Assembly (NCBI GenBank): GCA_009694125.1
Contig: SHVT01000011.1
Span: 1-35,648 of the forward strand
Direction: 5' to 3'
Source: Rhodospirillaceae bacterium
GTDB taxonomy: Bacteria > Pseudomonadota > Alphaproteobacteria > CACIAM-22H2
DNA length: 35,648 bases
Shown: positions 1 through 10,026 of the stretch, in pieces
Layout of the letters: every line of letters starts with the position of its first letter
How positions within the stretch are numbered: the first letter of the stretch is position 1
The notes under the pieces: generated by a model
Told to the model about the DNA's origin: nothing
The model's database searches: none
What the model saw: the letters and a program-made list of their open reading frames with translations, nothing else
Position numbers and translations under genes: made by a program

Positions 1-34
1 CAATCGGCCGCGTGACCCGCTTCGACGCGCCCGA

Positions 35-82
35 CCTGTGGATTTGTGGACGAGGCTCACGCCTCGCCCACAACCCCACAGG
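35..82. repeat. Long bipartite inverted repeat (hairpin) upstream of mutS
   Basis: Bases 35-41 are complementary to 76-82 (7 bp). Bases 44-56 are complementary to 61-73 (13 bp with one mismatch). The loop is TCAC at 57-60, and a 2-by-2 internal loop separates the two stems. No T-run follows, so it is not a classical intrinsic terminator, though it could end transcription of an upstream gene or shape the 5' leader of mutS. No gene is recognisable in positions 1-187. Confidence 0.6.
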
Positions 83-187
83 CCCAACACCAACAGAAGC
101 GGACAAACGACGTGCTACAAAACACGGACATCTTCACGCGCTACCGACAAGCGCGCGACACTTGGATGCCGCAGGGAGAGCCCGGAC

Positions 188-2853
188 GTGCCCGCACCCA
201 GCGCCCGTAACGCCGCCCAGGAAACGCCCGCCGCCGAGGCGACGCCGATGATGGCCCAGTATTTGGAAATCAAGCGGGCCCATCCCGGCTCTCTGCTTTT
301 CTACCGCCTCGGCGATTTCTACGAGCTGTTTTTCGACGACGCGTTGGCGGCGTCCAGGGCGCTCGACCTCACTTTGACCCATCGCGGCCGCCATGACGGC
401 GCCGAAGTGCCGATGTGCGGCGTTCCCGCCCACAGCGCCGAAACCTATCTCGCCCGGCTGATCCGCCGCGGCTTCCGCGTCGCGGTGTGCGAGCAGATCG
501 AAGACCCGACTGAAGCAAAGAAGAGGGGCGGCAAGACCGTGGTGCGGCGCGAGGTCGTGCGCCTCATCACGCCCGGCACGTTGACCGAGGATAGTTTGCT
601 CGACGCCCGGCGCCACAATTTCCTGGCCGCGCTCACCGACATCGGCGGCGAACTTGGCCTGGCCTGGCTCGATCTGTCGACCGGCACCGTGCAAACTCAG
701 GCGCTCGCCGCGGCCGAACTTGCCGCCGCGCTCGCCCGCATCGAACCCGGCGAATTGCTGCTGCCCGACCGACTTCTGGAAAGGCCGGATCTGTTCGAGC
801 CCTTCGCCGATTGGAAGGATCGGCTGTCGCCGCTGCCGGCCGCTCGCTTCGACAGTGAATCGGCGCGCCGCCGCCTCGAATCCACCTATGGGGTCAAGGC
901 GCTGGAGGCGTTCGGCCAGTTCAGCCGCGCCGAAATCGCCGCCTGCGGAACTCTGGTCGACTACGTCGAGCTGACCCAGAAGGGCAAGGTACCGAGGCTG
1001 GAACCGCCGCACCGGCTGCGCGCGGGCGCGGTGATGGAAATCGACGCGGCGACCCGGCGCAATCTCGAATTGCACCAAAGCCTGGCCGGCGAACGGCGCC
1101 AAAGCCTGCTCGGGGTCATCGATTTTACGTTGACGGCCGCCGGCGCCCGCTTGCTTTCGGCGCGTCTGGCCGCTCCCCTGACCGACGCCCACGCCATCGG
1201 CGAACGTCTCGACGGCGTGACCTATTTTGTCGAAGCGCCGGGAAAACGCGACGGGCTACGCGGCCACCTGCGCCATTGCCCCGATATCGAACGTTCCTTG
1301 TCGCGTCTGGGTCTTGCCCGCGGCGGCCCGCGCGACCTCGCCGCCATTCGCGACGGATTGGCGGCGACCGCGACGCTTCGGGAATTGTTGAACGGCGACG
1401 GCTTGGTCCGGCCCCCGGCCGCACTGACCGACGTCCTGCGCGATTTGGGCGAACATGAGGTGCTGGTGGAGCGGCTGGGCCGCGCGCTGGGCCCATCATT
1501 GCCGCTCGCCGCCCGCGACGGCGGCTTCATTGCCGCCGGTTATGCCGCGCCGCTCGACGAATTGCGGGCGCTGCGCGACGAAAGCCGCCAGCTCATCGCC
1601 GGGCTCCAGTCGCGTTATGCCGAGGAATGCGGCGTGGCCTCGCTCAAGATTCGCCACAACAATGTCATCGGTTATTACGTCGAAATCTCCGCCGCCCATG
1701 CCGGCAAACTCACGGGAAAATTCATCCACCGCCAGACCATGGCGGGGGCGATGCGGTTCACCACGATGGAATTGGCGGAACTCGCCGACCGCATCACCGG
1801 CGCCGCCGATAAGGCTTTGGCGCTGGAACTGACGTTGTTCGCCGATTTGACCGGCGAGGTCATGGCGCGCGCCGAACCCATCGCCCTGGCGGCGCGGGCG
1901 ATCGCCGCGCTCGATGTCGCCTCCGCGCTGGCCGAGGTCGCGGTCGAACGGCGTTACGCGCGGCCGTTGGTCGATGACAGCGTGGCGTTTTCCATCAAGG
2001 GTGGCCGCCATCCCTTGGTCGAAGCTGCCCTCGGCGCTTCCGCAAACGGCACCCTTGTTCCCAATGATTGCGATCTGCCGCCGGAGAGCCGGCTGTGGCT
2101 CGTCACCGGCCCAACATGGCTGGCAAAAGCACCTTTCTTAGGCAGAACGCGATCATCGCCGTCCTCGCGCAGGCCGGCTCCTACGTGCCGGCGGAATCCG
2201 CGCATATCGGCATCGTCGATCGCCTGTTCAGCCGCGTGGGCGCGGCCGACGATCTCGCCCGCGGGCGTTCGACCTTCATGGTCGAAATGGTCGAAACCGC
2301 CGCTATTCTCAATCAAGCGGGGCCACGGGCGTTGGTCATCCTCGATGAAATCGGCCGCAGCACGGCGACCTTCGATGGCCTGTCCATCGCCTGGGCCACG
2401 GTGGAACATCTTCACGACCGCAACGCTTGCCGCGCTTTATTCGCCACGCATTATCACGAACTCACCGCGCTCGCGGCCCGGCTGCGCGGCCTCGCCTGCC
2501 ACACCATGCGCGTGAAGGAATGGCAAGGCAGCGTCGTGTTCCTGCACGAAGTCGCTTCCGGAGTCGCCGATCGTTCCTACGGTATTCATGTCGGCCGCCT
2601 CGCCGGGCTGCCGCCGGCGGTCGTGGCCCGCGCCGAGGAAATATTGGCGGTGCTCGAAAAAGGCGAACAGGCGGGTGCGCTCGCCCGGCTTGCCGACGAT
2701 TTGCCCCTGTTCCGGACGGCGCCCGCCGCTCCGCCGAAAATCTCCCCCCTGACCGACACGCTGGCCGCGATCAATCCCGACGAGTTGTCGCCGAAGGAGG
2801 CGTTGGAGGCGCTTTATCGTCTCAAGGCCCTCGGCGGCGACACGCCGGCCTAG
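188..2853 (+). pseudogene. mutS: DNA mismatch repair protein MutS, frameshifted at the P-loop
   Basis: MutS binds mismatched or looped-out bases and, as an ATP-driven clamp, recruits MutL. The N-terminal mismatch-binding domain is clear from 248 (MMAQYLEIK, then [12 protein letters not shown] with the Phe-x-Glu mismatch-reading motif). The connector, lever and clamp domains follow in the same frame to about 2110. There the Walker A motif should read GPNMAGKST, but the frame is lost: only three C's are present at 2110-2112 where four would keep frame. The rest of the ATPase domain, including STFMVEM and the Walker B region, continues in the next frame to the TAG at 2853. GTG 188 was chosen as start because it adds about 20 residues before MMAQY and has a purine-rich GGGAGAG about 10 bases upstream; ATG 248 is the alternative. 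The Walker B region reads [12 protein letters not shown] where the family has GRGT. glnD follows 20 bases downstream. The family call is certain. Whether the break is biological or a sequencing error is open. Confidence 0.9.
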
Positions 2854-2873
2854 ATTTGAGCCGCTCGGATATA

Positions 2874-5666
2874 ATGCCCGCCATGGACGGAGTCCCCAGC
2901 CAGCGCGAAATCATCGACCGCCGTGTCCTCAACGACCGGCTGACGGAGATCGGGCGAGACGATTCGCTGAATGTGGAACAGCGCCGCGCCCGCTTTCTCG
3001 ATTTGACGAAAACAACGCTGGCGGCCGGGCGAGACGAAGTGCGCGGCCGTTTCGATGCCGACGGTGACGGCGCCGCGGCCGGGCGCGCCAACTCCTTCCT
3101 GTTCGACCAGATCATCCGTGTCATCTACGATTTCGCCGATTGGTACGCCTATCCGGTGTCGAATTTGTCGTCGGCGGAAAAGATGAGCGTCGTGGCCGTC
3201 GGCGGCTATGGCCGGGGTGAGCTGGCGCCGCATTCCGACATCGACCTTCTGTTCCTGCTGCCCTACAAACTGACGCCGCGGGCCGAGCAGATCGTCGAAT
3301 TCATCCTCTACATGCTGTGGGACCTTGGGCTGAAGGTCGGCCATGCCACGCGTTCGTCCGATGAATGTATCCGGCTCTCGAAATCCGACATCACCATCCG
3401 TACCGCGCTGCTCGAAGCGCGGTGGATTTGGGGCGATGACAAACTTCATGCCGAATTCAAGCGCCACTTCCGGGCAGATGTCGTTGCCGGCACCGGCCCG
3501 GCGTTCATCGAAGCCAAGCTGGCGGAGCGCAATCTTCGCCACCAGAAGCTCGGCGATTCGCGCTATGTCGTGGAACCCAACATCAAGGAAGGCAAGGGCG
3601 GCCTACGCGATCTTCATACGTTGTTTTGGATCGCGAAATATCTCTATGGCGTCGATGACGTGGGCGAGCTTGTCCCGCGCGGCGTGTTCGCCAAGGACGA
3701 GGCCGCGAAATTCGCCAAGGCCCAATCCTTTTTGTGGACGCTCCGCTGCCACCTTCACTATCTCACCGGACGCGCAGAAGACCGGCTGACCTTCGACGTG
3801 CAGCAGGAAATCGGCCGCCGCATGGGTTACACCGAACATCGCGGCAGCCGCGGCGTCGAACGTTTCATGAAGCATTACTTTCTCGTGGCCAAGGATGTCG
3901 GCGATCTGACCCGCATCTTCTGCGCGGCGATCGAAGCCGAACAGACGCGTAAACCCCGCTGGCGCACGCCCTTTTTGCGGCGGCGCTCGGTCGAGGATTT
4001 TTCCGTCGAGGGCGATTGGCTGGCGGCGTCCGCCGCCGACGCATTTGTCACCGACCCGGTGCGGTTTGTCCGCATCTTTCACGTCGCCCACCGTCAAGGG
4101 CTTGAAGTGCATCCGGGCACCTTGCGCATGATCCGCCAGAATCTGCGGCTGGTCGACGCCACGCTGCGCGCCAATCCCGAGGCCAACCGGCTGTTCATGG
4201 AAATCTTGGCGGCGGAAACCGATTCCGAGGTGACGCTGCGGCGGATGAGCGAGGCCGGTGTTCTTGGGCGATTCGTGCCCGATTTCGGCCGGGTCGTCGC
4301 CCAGACCCAACACGACATGTATCACGTGTATACGGTCGACGAGCACACGATATTCGCGCTGGGTATCGTGCACCGCATCGAAATGGGGTCGCTGAAGGAC
4401 GATCATCCGCTGGCGAGCGATGTGATCCACAAAATCCAATCCCGGCGCGTTCTCTATTTGGCCGTCATGCTTCACGACATCGCCAAGGGCCGCGGCGGCG
4501 ACCATTCGGTTCTGGGCGCCGACATCGCCTTGAAGCTCGGACCGCGACTGGGCCTGAGCGCCGAGGAAACCGAAACCGTGTCATGGCTCGTGCGCCACCA
4601 TCTGGCGATGAGCAACACGGCCTTCAAACGCGACATCCAGGACGCCCAGACGATCCGCACTTTTGTCGACCTGGTGCAGTCGCTGGAGCGGCTGCGGCTG
4701 CTGTTGGTGTTGACCGTCGCCGATATCCGCGCCGTCGGGCCGGCGGTGTGGAACAACTGGAAGGCGGCGTTGCTGCGCGACCTCTATTACGCGGCCGAAG
4801 ACGAAATGTCGGGCAATTATGCCGCCGGCAAGGAGCGCATCAAGGCCGCGCAGGACGCCTTGCGCGCCGAAGTCGCCGATTGGGGAGACGAGGAATTCAC
4901 CAACCATCTGGCGCTCGGCTACCCGGCCTATTGGCTGTCGACCGATACCGCGACGCTTGGCCGCCATGCGCGTTTGGTGCGCGAAGCCAACCGGGAGCGG
5001 CGGCCGCTGTCGATCGTCACCCGTGTTGATGGGGCGCGCGCCGTCACCGAAGTGATGATCTACACCGCCGACCACCCAGGCCTATTTTCGCGCATCGCGG
5101 GGGCGTTGGCGGTGGCGGGCGCCAATATCGTGGACGCGAAGATTCACACCCTCAGCAACGGCATGGCCCTCGATACCTTTTGGGTCCAGGACGAGGATCG
5201 CGGCGCCTTCGACCGCGCCGACCGGCTCGCGAAGCTGTCAACCTTCATCGAACAGGCCTTGTCGGGGCGGCTGCGCCTGATCGAAACCTTGAAGAATCGC
5301 CGTCTGACGCAAAGTGTGACCAGGGTGTTCGCAGTGCCGCCGCGGGTCTTCATCGACAACGCCGCGTCGGCGACGCTCACCCTGATCGAAGTCAGCGGGC
5401 GCGACCGCTCCGGCCTCCTATTTGACGTGACGCGGGCGTTGACCGAGTTGGGCCTGCAAATCATGACCGCGAAAATATCGACCTATGGCGAACGTGCGGT
5501 CGATGTCTTCTACGTCAAAGACGTCTTCGGGCTGAAGGTGGAGCAGGAAACCAAACTTAAGCAGATTCGCGACGGCCTGCTCAAGGCGCTGGCCGATCCG
5601 GAGGGTGAGCCGGTCGTGCCGACGGCGGCGCCGGTGCGCCGTCGCGGCACCGCCGTCGGGGCATGA
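2874..5666 (+). CDS. glnD: Bifunctional uridylyltransferase/uridylyl-removing enzyme GlnD
   Basis: GlnD is the cytoplasmic glutamine sensor of the nitrogen-control cascade. It uridylylates PII proteins when glutamine is low and removes UMP when it is high. The 930-residue product has the full family layout. A nucleotidyltransferase domain near residue 108 carries GGYGRGELAPHSDIDLL with the metal-binding SDID. An HD phosphohydrolase domain near residue 530 carries LHDIAKGRGGDH. Two C-terminal ACT domains begin near residues 726 (YTADHPGLFSRIAGAL) and 836 (EVSGRDRSGLLFDVTRAL). The frame stays open upstream into mutS, but the homologous protein begins at ATG 2874 (or ATG 2883), just after the mutS stop. 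Its own stop overlaps the next gene as ATGA, implying translational coupling. Adjacency to mutS is common in alphaproteobacteria. Confidence 0.97.
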   Translation: MPAMDGVPSQREIIDRRVLNDRLTEIGRDDSLNVEQRRARFLDLTKTTLAAGRDEVRGRFDADGDGAAAGRANSFLFDQIIRVIYDFADWYAYPVSNLSSAEKMSVVAVGGYGRGELAPHSDIDLLFLLPYKLTPRAEQIVEFILYMLWDLGLKVGHATRSSDECIRLSKSDITIRTALLEARWIWGDDKLHAEFKRHFRADVVAGTGPAFIEAKLAERNLRHQKLGDSRYVVEPNIKEGKGGLRDLHTLFWIAKYLYGVDDVGELVPRGVFAKDEAAKFAKAQSFLWTLRCHLHYLTGRAEDRLTFDVQQEIGRRMGYTEHRGSRGVERFMKHYFLVAKDVGDLTRIFCAAIEAEQTRKPRWRTPFLRRRSVEDFSVEGDWLAASAADAFVTDPVRFVRIFHVAHRQGLEVHPGTLRMIRQNLRLVDATLRANPEANRLFMEILAAETDSEVTLRRMSEAGVLGRFVPDFGRVVAQTQHDMYHVYTVDEHTIFALGIVHRIEMGSLKDDHPLASDVIHKIQSRRVLYLAVMLHDIAKGRGGDHSVLGADIALKLGPRLGLSAEETETVSWLVRHHLAMSNTAFKRDIQDAQTIRTFVDLVQSLERLRLLLVLTVADIRAVGPAVWNNWKAALLRDLYYAAEDEMSGNYAAGKERIKAAQDALRAEVADWGDEEFTNHLALGYPAYWLSTDTATLGRHARLVREANRERRPLSIVTRVDGARAVTEVMIYTADHPGLFSRIAGALAVAGANIVDAKIHTLSNGMALDTFWVQDEDRGAFDRADRLAKLSTFIEQALSGRLRLIETLKNRRLTQSVTRVFAVPPRVFIDNAASATLTLIEVSGRDRSGLLFDVTRALTELGLQIMTAKISTYGERAVDVFYVKDVFGLKVEQETKLKQIRDGLLKALADPEGEPVVPTAAPVRRRGTAVGA

Positions 5667-6325
5667 GTCCGGCTTGGCGCCGCCGCGTGGCGGCGATCGG
5701 CTTGATCAGTCTGTGCCTGGTCGCGCCGCCCGCCGAAGCCGGGCCGCCCGCCGATGTCCTCGGTTGGCGGGCCGCGCGCTGGGGCATGACGCAGGCGGAG
5801 CTGCACGTAGCGTTTGGGTCGGCGCTCGCCGCGCTTCCGGGCCGCTGGCACTATGGCGGGGCGTATGCCGAGCGGGCGATCCTCAACCTTTCCTTCGCCG
5901 ACCAAAGGTTCATCGCCTTCTTTCAGATGGGTGAAACGACGGGGCGGCTGCAGCAGGTCGTGCTGGAGCGCCAGCCGCGCCAGACCGGGCCTTCCGCCTA
6001 CGAGGCGGTGCTCGCCGCCCTTCAACAGGAATACGGGCCGCCATTCGCCCAATGCCCGCCGGATCGACCCGGTGCCACCGTGAAGGTGAGGGAGGCGCGC
6101 TGGGTGTTCCCGACGACGACAGTGCATGTCGTTTTCCTCGACTTCCTCAACCGCGACTTGCTGTTCGAGGACCCCAACCGTGACCGCGATATCCGGGAAC
6201 CCTCGACCGAACGCCAACGCATCAACCCCGCCACGTTACCCCGCCGCGTTGTCATCCGCTTTCATCCAACCGCCCGCACGGATTTACTCGGCGACGGCGA
6301 TTGCATGTCCGGCCTGTCGCGTTAG
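5663..6325 (+). CDS. Hypothetical exported protein downstream of glnD
   Basis: I do not recognise a named family with confidence. The 220-residue product starts with Arg residues, then a short hydrophobic core and an AEA-GPP boundary near residues 24-27, which looks like a Sec signal peptide. The mature part opens with GWRAARWGMTQAEL, resembling the start of small periplasmic proteins in which 'WGMT' precedes a calculation-like alpha/beta domain. The rest is a soluble mixed alpha/beta sequence with one cysteine in the middle and one near the C-terminus. The ATG overlaps the glnD stop (ATGA), so expression is probably coupled to glnD. murJ begins 11 bases after its stop. A periplasmic or lipid-envelope role is inference only. 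Confidence 0.75.
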   Translation: MSPAWRRRVAAIGLISLCLVAPPAEAGPPADVLGWRAARWGMTQAELHVAFGSALAALPGRWHYGGAYAERAILNLSFADQRFIAFFQMGETTGRLQQVVLERQPRQTGPSAYEAVLAALQQEYGPPFAQCPPDRPGATVKVREARWVFPTTTVHVVFLDFLNRDLLFEDPNRDRDIREPSTERQRINPATLPRRVVIRFHPTARTDLLGDGDCMSGLSR

Positions 6326-6336
6326 GTTGCGCCGGC

Positions 6337-7899
6337 ATGAGTTTGTTTCGTTCTGTCGCCACGGTTGGCGGCTTGACCTTGGTCAGCCGGGTCTTCGGCT
6401 TCGTTCGCGACATATTGATTGCGGCGGCCTTGGGCGCCGGTCCCGTCGCCGACGCGTTTTTCGTCGCCTTCAAGTTGCCAAACGTCTTTCGGAGCCTCTT
6501 TGCCGAAGGCGCGTTCAACGCCGCCTTCATTCCCTTTTATGCTCGGCGCCTGGCCGGGGAAGGGCACGACGCGGCCATTCGCCTTGCCGAGCAAGTCTTG
6601 GCCGCGCTCCTGTTCATTTTGTTTGTTGTGCTGGTGCTCGCCGAAATCGCCATGCCCTGGGTGATCGCCGTCCTGGCGCCGGGATTCGATGGGGCGATCG
6701 AGGAATTGGCCATCGAACTGACGCGCCTGACCTTCCCCTATCTTCTCTTCGTGTCGCTGGCGACGTTGTTCAGCGCCACATTGAACGCCTCCGGACGTTT
6801 CGCCGCCGCGGCGGGCACGCCGATCCTGCTCAATATCGCGATGATCGGGGCGTTGCTGGGGCTGGGGAAAATCCTCGAGACACCGGCGCACGCGCTGGCC
6901 TGGGGCGTCACCGTGGCCGGCGGTCTGCAATTCTCCTGGCTCGCTTTGTCCTGCCACAACGCCGGGCTGCGCTTGCGGCTGACGGTGCCGCTTCCATCCC
7001 AGGACGTGCGGCGTCTGCTGGGTTTGATGGTGCCCGTGGCGCTGGGCGCCGGCGCCACGCAGATCGGCGTGGTGGTCAACGTCATGCTCGCCTCGCTGCT
7101 GCCGACGGGTTCGATTTCGTTTCTGTATTACGCCGACCGCGTGAACCAGTTGCCGCTCGGCGTGGTTGGCATCGCCGTGGGCACGGCGCTGCTGCCCTTG
7201 TTGTCGCGCCAATTGCGCAACGGCGAGATCGACGCCGCGGCCAACAGCCAGAATCGCGCCATCGAAATCGCCCTGGTTTTGGCCCTGCCAGCGGCCGTGG
7301 CGCTGATCATGCTTGCCGGGCCGATCATGTCGACCCTGTTCCAACGGGGGGCGTTCGGCACCGATGCCGCCGCGGCCACGGCCGCGGCGCTCGCCGCTTA
7401 TGCCTGCGGGTTGCCGGCGTATGTCCTGATCCGGGCGCTAACGCCGGGCTTCTTCGCGCGCGAAAACACCGCCACCCCGGTCAAGATCGGAGTCCTCTGC
7501 CTAACCGCCAATATCGCGATTTCGGTAGCCCTGATGACACCCTTCGCCCATGTCGGCATCGCCGCGGCCACGGCGGCCTCCGCCTGGCTGAATGTCGCAC
7601 TGCTTTTCCTCGGCCTTCGCCGCCGCGGCCATCTGGCCCTCGACGCCCGGTTGTTGCGTCGCCTGCCGCGCATGGCTCTGGCGACCGCCGCGATGGCCAG
7701 CGGCCTGGTGATCGGTTTGGCCGTGCTGGCGCCCTTGCTGGCGGGATCGCTGCCCGCGCGCGCCTCTGGCCTGGCCCTGCTCGTCTTGGGGGGCGGGGCG
7801 ATTTTTGCCGGGGCGGCGCAGCTTGCCGGCGCCGCGGATTGGCGCGAGTTACGCCGGCAGCTCGGCCGCGCGCGCGAGACTTCGGACCAAGCCGATTGA
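6337..7899 (+). CDS. murJ: Lipid II flippase MurJ (MviN family)
   Basis: MurJ moves the peptidoglycan precursor lipid II across the inner membrane and is essential in most Gram-negative bacteria. The 520-residue product has the multi-helix membrane layout expected of the MOP/MviN family. The conserved N-terminal signature is present: TLVSRVFGFVRD near residues 14-25, then FKLPNVFRSLFAEGAFNAAF. A central GATQIGVVVN and YYADRVNQLPLG match the family's helix 7-8 region. The open frame starts earlier at 6301, but ATG 6337 begins MSLFRSVATVGG, which aligns with the start of homologues and lies just after the upstream stop. trpS follows after 60 bases on the same strand, an order seen in many alphaproteobacteria. 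Confidence 0.96.
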   Translation: MSLFRSVATVGGLTLVSRVFGFVRDILIAAALGAGPVADAFFVAFKLPNVFRSLFAEGAFNAAFIPFYARRLAGEGHDAAIRLAEQVLAALLFILFVVLVLAEIAMPWVIAVLAPGFDGAIEELAIELTRLTFPYLLFVSLATLFSATLNASGRFAAAAGTPILLNIAMIGALLGLGKILETPAHALAWGVTVAGGLQFSWLALSCHNAGLRLRLTVPLPSQDVRRLLGLMVPVALGAGATQIGVVVNVMLASLLPTGSISFLYYADRVNQLPLGVVGIAVGTALLPLLSRQLRNGEIDAAANSQNRAIEIALVLALPAAVALIMLAGPIMSTLFQRGAFGTDAAAATAAALAAYACGLPAYVLIRALTPGFFARENTATPVKIGVLCLTANIAISVALMTPFAHVGIAAATAASAWLNVALLFLGLRRRGHLALDARLLRRLPRMALATAAMASGLVIGLAVLAPLLAGSLPARASGLALLVLGGGAIFAGAAQLAGAADWRELRRQLGRARETSDQAD

Positions 7900-7959
7900 C
7901 CGCCCCGCCGCCAGCGGCGATAAATCGCGGGCTGTCGCGGAACGATCGGCGGACGGGCG

Positions 7960-8958
7960 ATGAAGCGTATCTTCTCGGGTGTGCAGCCCACCGGCAATCT
8001 GCACCTCGGCAACTATCTCGGCGCGATCCGCAACTGGGTGCAGTTGCAAGCGGATTTCGACTGCATCTTCTGCATCGTCGATCTACACGCGCTGACCATG
8101 CCCCAGGATCCGGCGACCTTGCGCGCGCAGACCCGCGAGGTGACTGCCGCCTACATCGCCGCCGGGATCGACGCCGAACGCTGCATCATCTTTAACCAAA
8201 GCATGGTCGCCGGCCACAGCGAGCTGGCCTGGCTGCTCGGCTGTTTGACGCCGCTCGGGTGGCTCAACCGCATGACCCAATTCAAGGAAAAGGCCGGCAA
8301 ACAAAAGGACAATGCCGGGCTTGGCCTCTATGCCTATCCGGTGCTGATGGCGGCGGACATCCTTCTTTATAAGGCGACCCACGTGCCCGTGGGCGATGAC
8401 CAGAAACAACATCTGGAGCTGGCGCGGGACATCGCCGGTGGGTTCAATCGGCAATTCAACGTCGATTATTTCCCGCTGCCGGAGCCGCAAATCTTTGGAG
8501 CGGCCACACGTGTGATGAGCCTTCGCGACGGCACCAAGAAGATGAGCAAATCCGACCTCTCGGACTATTCGCGCATCAACATGACCGACGATGCCGACAC
8601 GGTCGCGCAAAAGATCAAGAAGGCCAAGACCGACACCGAGCCGCTGCCGGAATCGTTGGCGGGTCTTGAGGCGCGTCCCGATGCGGCGAACCTGCTCGGC
8701 ATTTACGCGGCGCTGGCCGGCATCGCAACCGAGGCCGCCGTGATTCGATTCGCGGGGGCCGCGTTCTCCGCCTTCAAGGCCGAGCTCGTCGACCTCGCGG
8801 CTTCGGTGCTTGGCCCGATCGGCGCGGAAATGAAGCGCCTGATGCGGGAGCCGGCCTATGTCGATGCCGTCTTGCGGCGTGGCGCCGAACGCGCAAACGA
8901 GATTTCGCGTCATCATCTGTCGGAAATCCACACTATCCTCGGGTTGCTTCACCCTTAG
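7960..8958 (+). CDS. trpS: Tryptophanyl-tRNA synthetase
   Basis: This class I aminoacyl-tRNA synthetase charges tRNA-Trp in the cytoplasm. The 332-residue length is normal for the bacterial enzyme. The N-terminus reads [19 protein letters not shown], containing the HIGH-equivalent motif (HLGN, residues 15-18). The KMSKS loop is intact at residues 194-198. The Rossmann-fold sequence between them includes a typical [13 protein letters not shown] stretch, which contacts tryptophan and ATP in homologues. No leader peptide or T-box-like structure is evident in the 60 bases before ATG 7960. Transcription probably continues from murJ. The 144 bases after the stop hold no recognisable gene, only short GC-rich inverted repeats. 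Confidence 0.97.
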   Translation: MKRIFSGVQPTGNLHLGNYLGAIRNWVQLQADFDCIFCIVDLHALTMPQDPATLRAQTREVTAAYIAAGIDAERCIIFNQSMVAGHSELAWLLGCLTPLGWLNRMTQFKEKAGKQKDNAGLGLYAYPVLMAADILLYKATHVPVGDDQKQHLELARDIAGGFNRQFNVDYFPLPEPQIFGAATRVMSLRDGTKKMSKSDLSDYSRINMTDDADTVAQKIKKAKTDTEPLPESLAGLEARPDAANLLGIYAALAGIATEAAVIRFAGAAFSAFKAELVDLAASVLGPIGAEMKRLMREPAYVDAVLRRGAERANEISRHHLSEIHTILGLLHP

Positions 8959-9102
8959 CCGGGCAAGTTCCTGGCCGGGCATCGAAATTTCGGGCAGGAG
9001 CCGCCGCATTTTCCTTGCCGAGGCCCAGCGCGCGGCGCATAAGGAAAACGATCGAACCAAAACAAGCGCCGTGGCGCTATTGGCCGGCTCATCCCCGCTT
9101 CG

Positions 9103-10026
9103 ATGCAAATCTATCTGCCCATCGCGGAGCTTTCCCTCGACCTGTTTGTGGTCACGGGGCTGGGTGGCGCGGTCGGTCTGCTTTCGGGTGCCTTCGGCAT
9201 CGGCGGCGGGTTTCTGCTGACCCCGCTCCTGATTTTCCTGGGCGTGCCGGCCCCGGTTGCCGTCGCCACCGGTGCCAATCAGATTCTCGCCACGTCCGTC
9301 TCCGGGACATTGGCGCATTGGCGGCGGGGCAACGTCGATTTCGCGATGGGCGGTGTTCTGCTCGGCGGCGGCTTGGTGGGCTCCACGTTGGGCGTCTGGG
9401 CGTTTTCGGTGCTCAAGGGGATCGGGCAGGTCGACCCGCTCGTCTCGCTTGCCTATGTCGTCCTGCTTTCGGTCATCGGCGGGTTGATGCTCCTCGAAAG
9501 CCTGCGGGCCATGCGCAAACGCAGCCGGGCCGCGACCGGCAATCGCGCCAAGCGGCACCAACATTTCTGGCTGCACGCGCTGCCCCTGAAGCTCCGCTTT
9601 CGCCAATCGAAGCTTTATATCAGCGTGATCGCGCCGGTGGTGATCGGCCTGGTCGTGGGCTTGTTGGCGGCTCTGCTCGGCGTCGGCGGCGGGTTCATCC
9701 TGGTGCCGGCCATGATCTATCTGCTTGGCATGCCGACATCGGTGACGGTCGGAACCTCGCTCCTCTACATCTTGGTCGTGGCCGCGAACGTGACCTTCCT
9801 CCAGGCCTACCAGAACCAATCCGTCGATGTGGTCTTGGCCGGCCTTCTGGTGATCGGCGGGGTCGCGGGCACGGAGATCGGCGCCTGGATCGGCGCGCGG
9901 CTGCGCGGCGAGCAGATTCGCGGGCTGCTGGCGCTGCTGGCGCTGGGTGTGTCGGCGAAACTTTTCCTCGATCTCGTGGAAACGCCGATCGATCCGTATT
10001 CCCTGGCCGTTCTGTGGAAGGAATGA
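9103..10026 (+). CDS. TauE/SafE family permease (probable sulfur-anion or organosulfonate exporter)
   Basis: TauE/SafE proteins (PF01925) are inner-membrane permeases linked mostly to export or import of sulfite, sulfoacetate, thiosulfate and related compounds. The 307-residue product shows the internal duplication typical of the family: GLLSGAFGIGGGFLLTPLL near residues 24-45 and GLLAALLGVGGGFILVPAMI near residues 185-205. Each glycine-rich repeat precedes a short hydrophobic loop ending in GVP or GMP. A basic, non-membrane linker (RAMRKRSRAATGNRAKR) joins the halves. The substrate cannot be read from sequence. The gene overlaps the next by ATGA, and together with the TIGR02186 and UspA genes it forms a three-gene cassette. 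The name is secure at family level only. Confidence 0.9.
   Translation: MQIYLPIAELSLDLFVVTGLGGAVGLLSGAFGIGGGFLLTPLLIFLGVPAPVAVATGANQILATSVSGTLAHWRRGNVDFAMGGVLLGGGLVGSTLGVWAFSVLKGIGQVDPLVSLAYVVLLSVIGGLMLLESLRAMRKRSRAATGNRAKRHQHFWLHALPLKLRFRQSKLYISVIAPVVIGLVVGLLAALLGVGGGFILVPAMIYLLGMPTSVTVGTSLLYILVVAANVTFLQAYQNQSVDVVLAGLLVIGGVAGTEIGAWIGARLRGEQIRGLLALLALGVSAKLFLDLVETPIDPYSLAVLWKE

Noticed and set aside
12-251. Short plus-strand frame before mutS
   Set aside because: Pro/Arg/His-rich with no ribosome site, and it overlaps the mutS start; it is not a convincing gene.
6126-8195. 689-codon plus-strand frame overlapping murJ
   Set aside because: It is an out-of-frame shadow, Arg-rich without domains, while murJ is unmistakable in the other frame.
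9065-9078. Hairpin AGCGCC-GT-GGCGCT between trpS and the TauE gene
   Set aside because: The loop of two bases is sterically poor and there is no T-run; short GC palindromes are frequent at this base composition.
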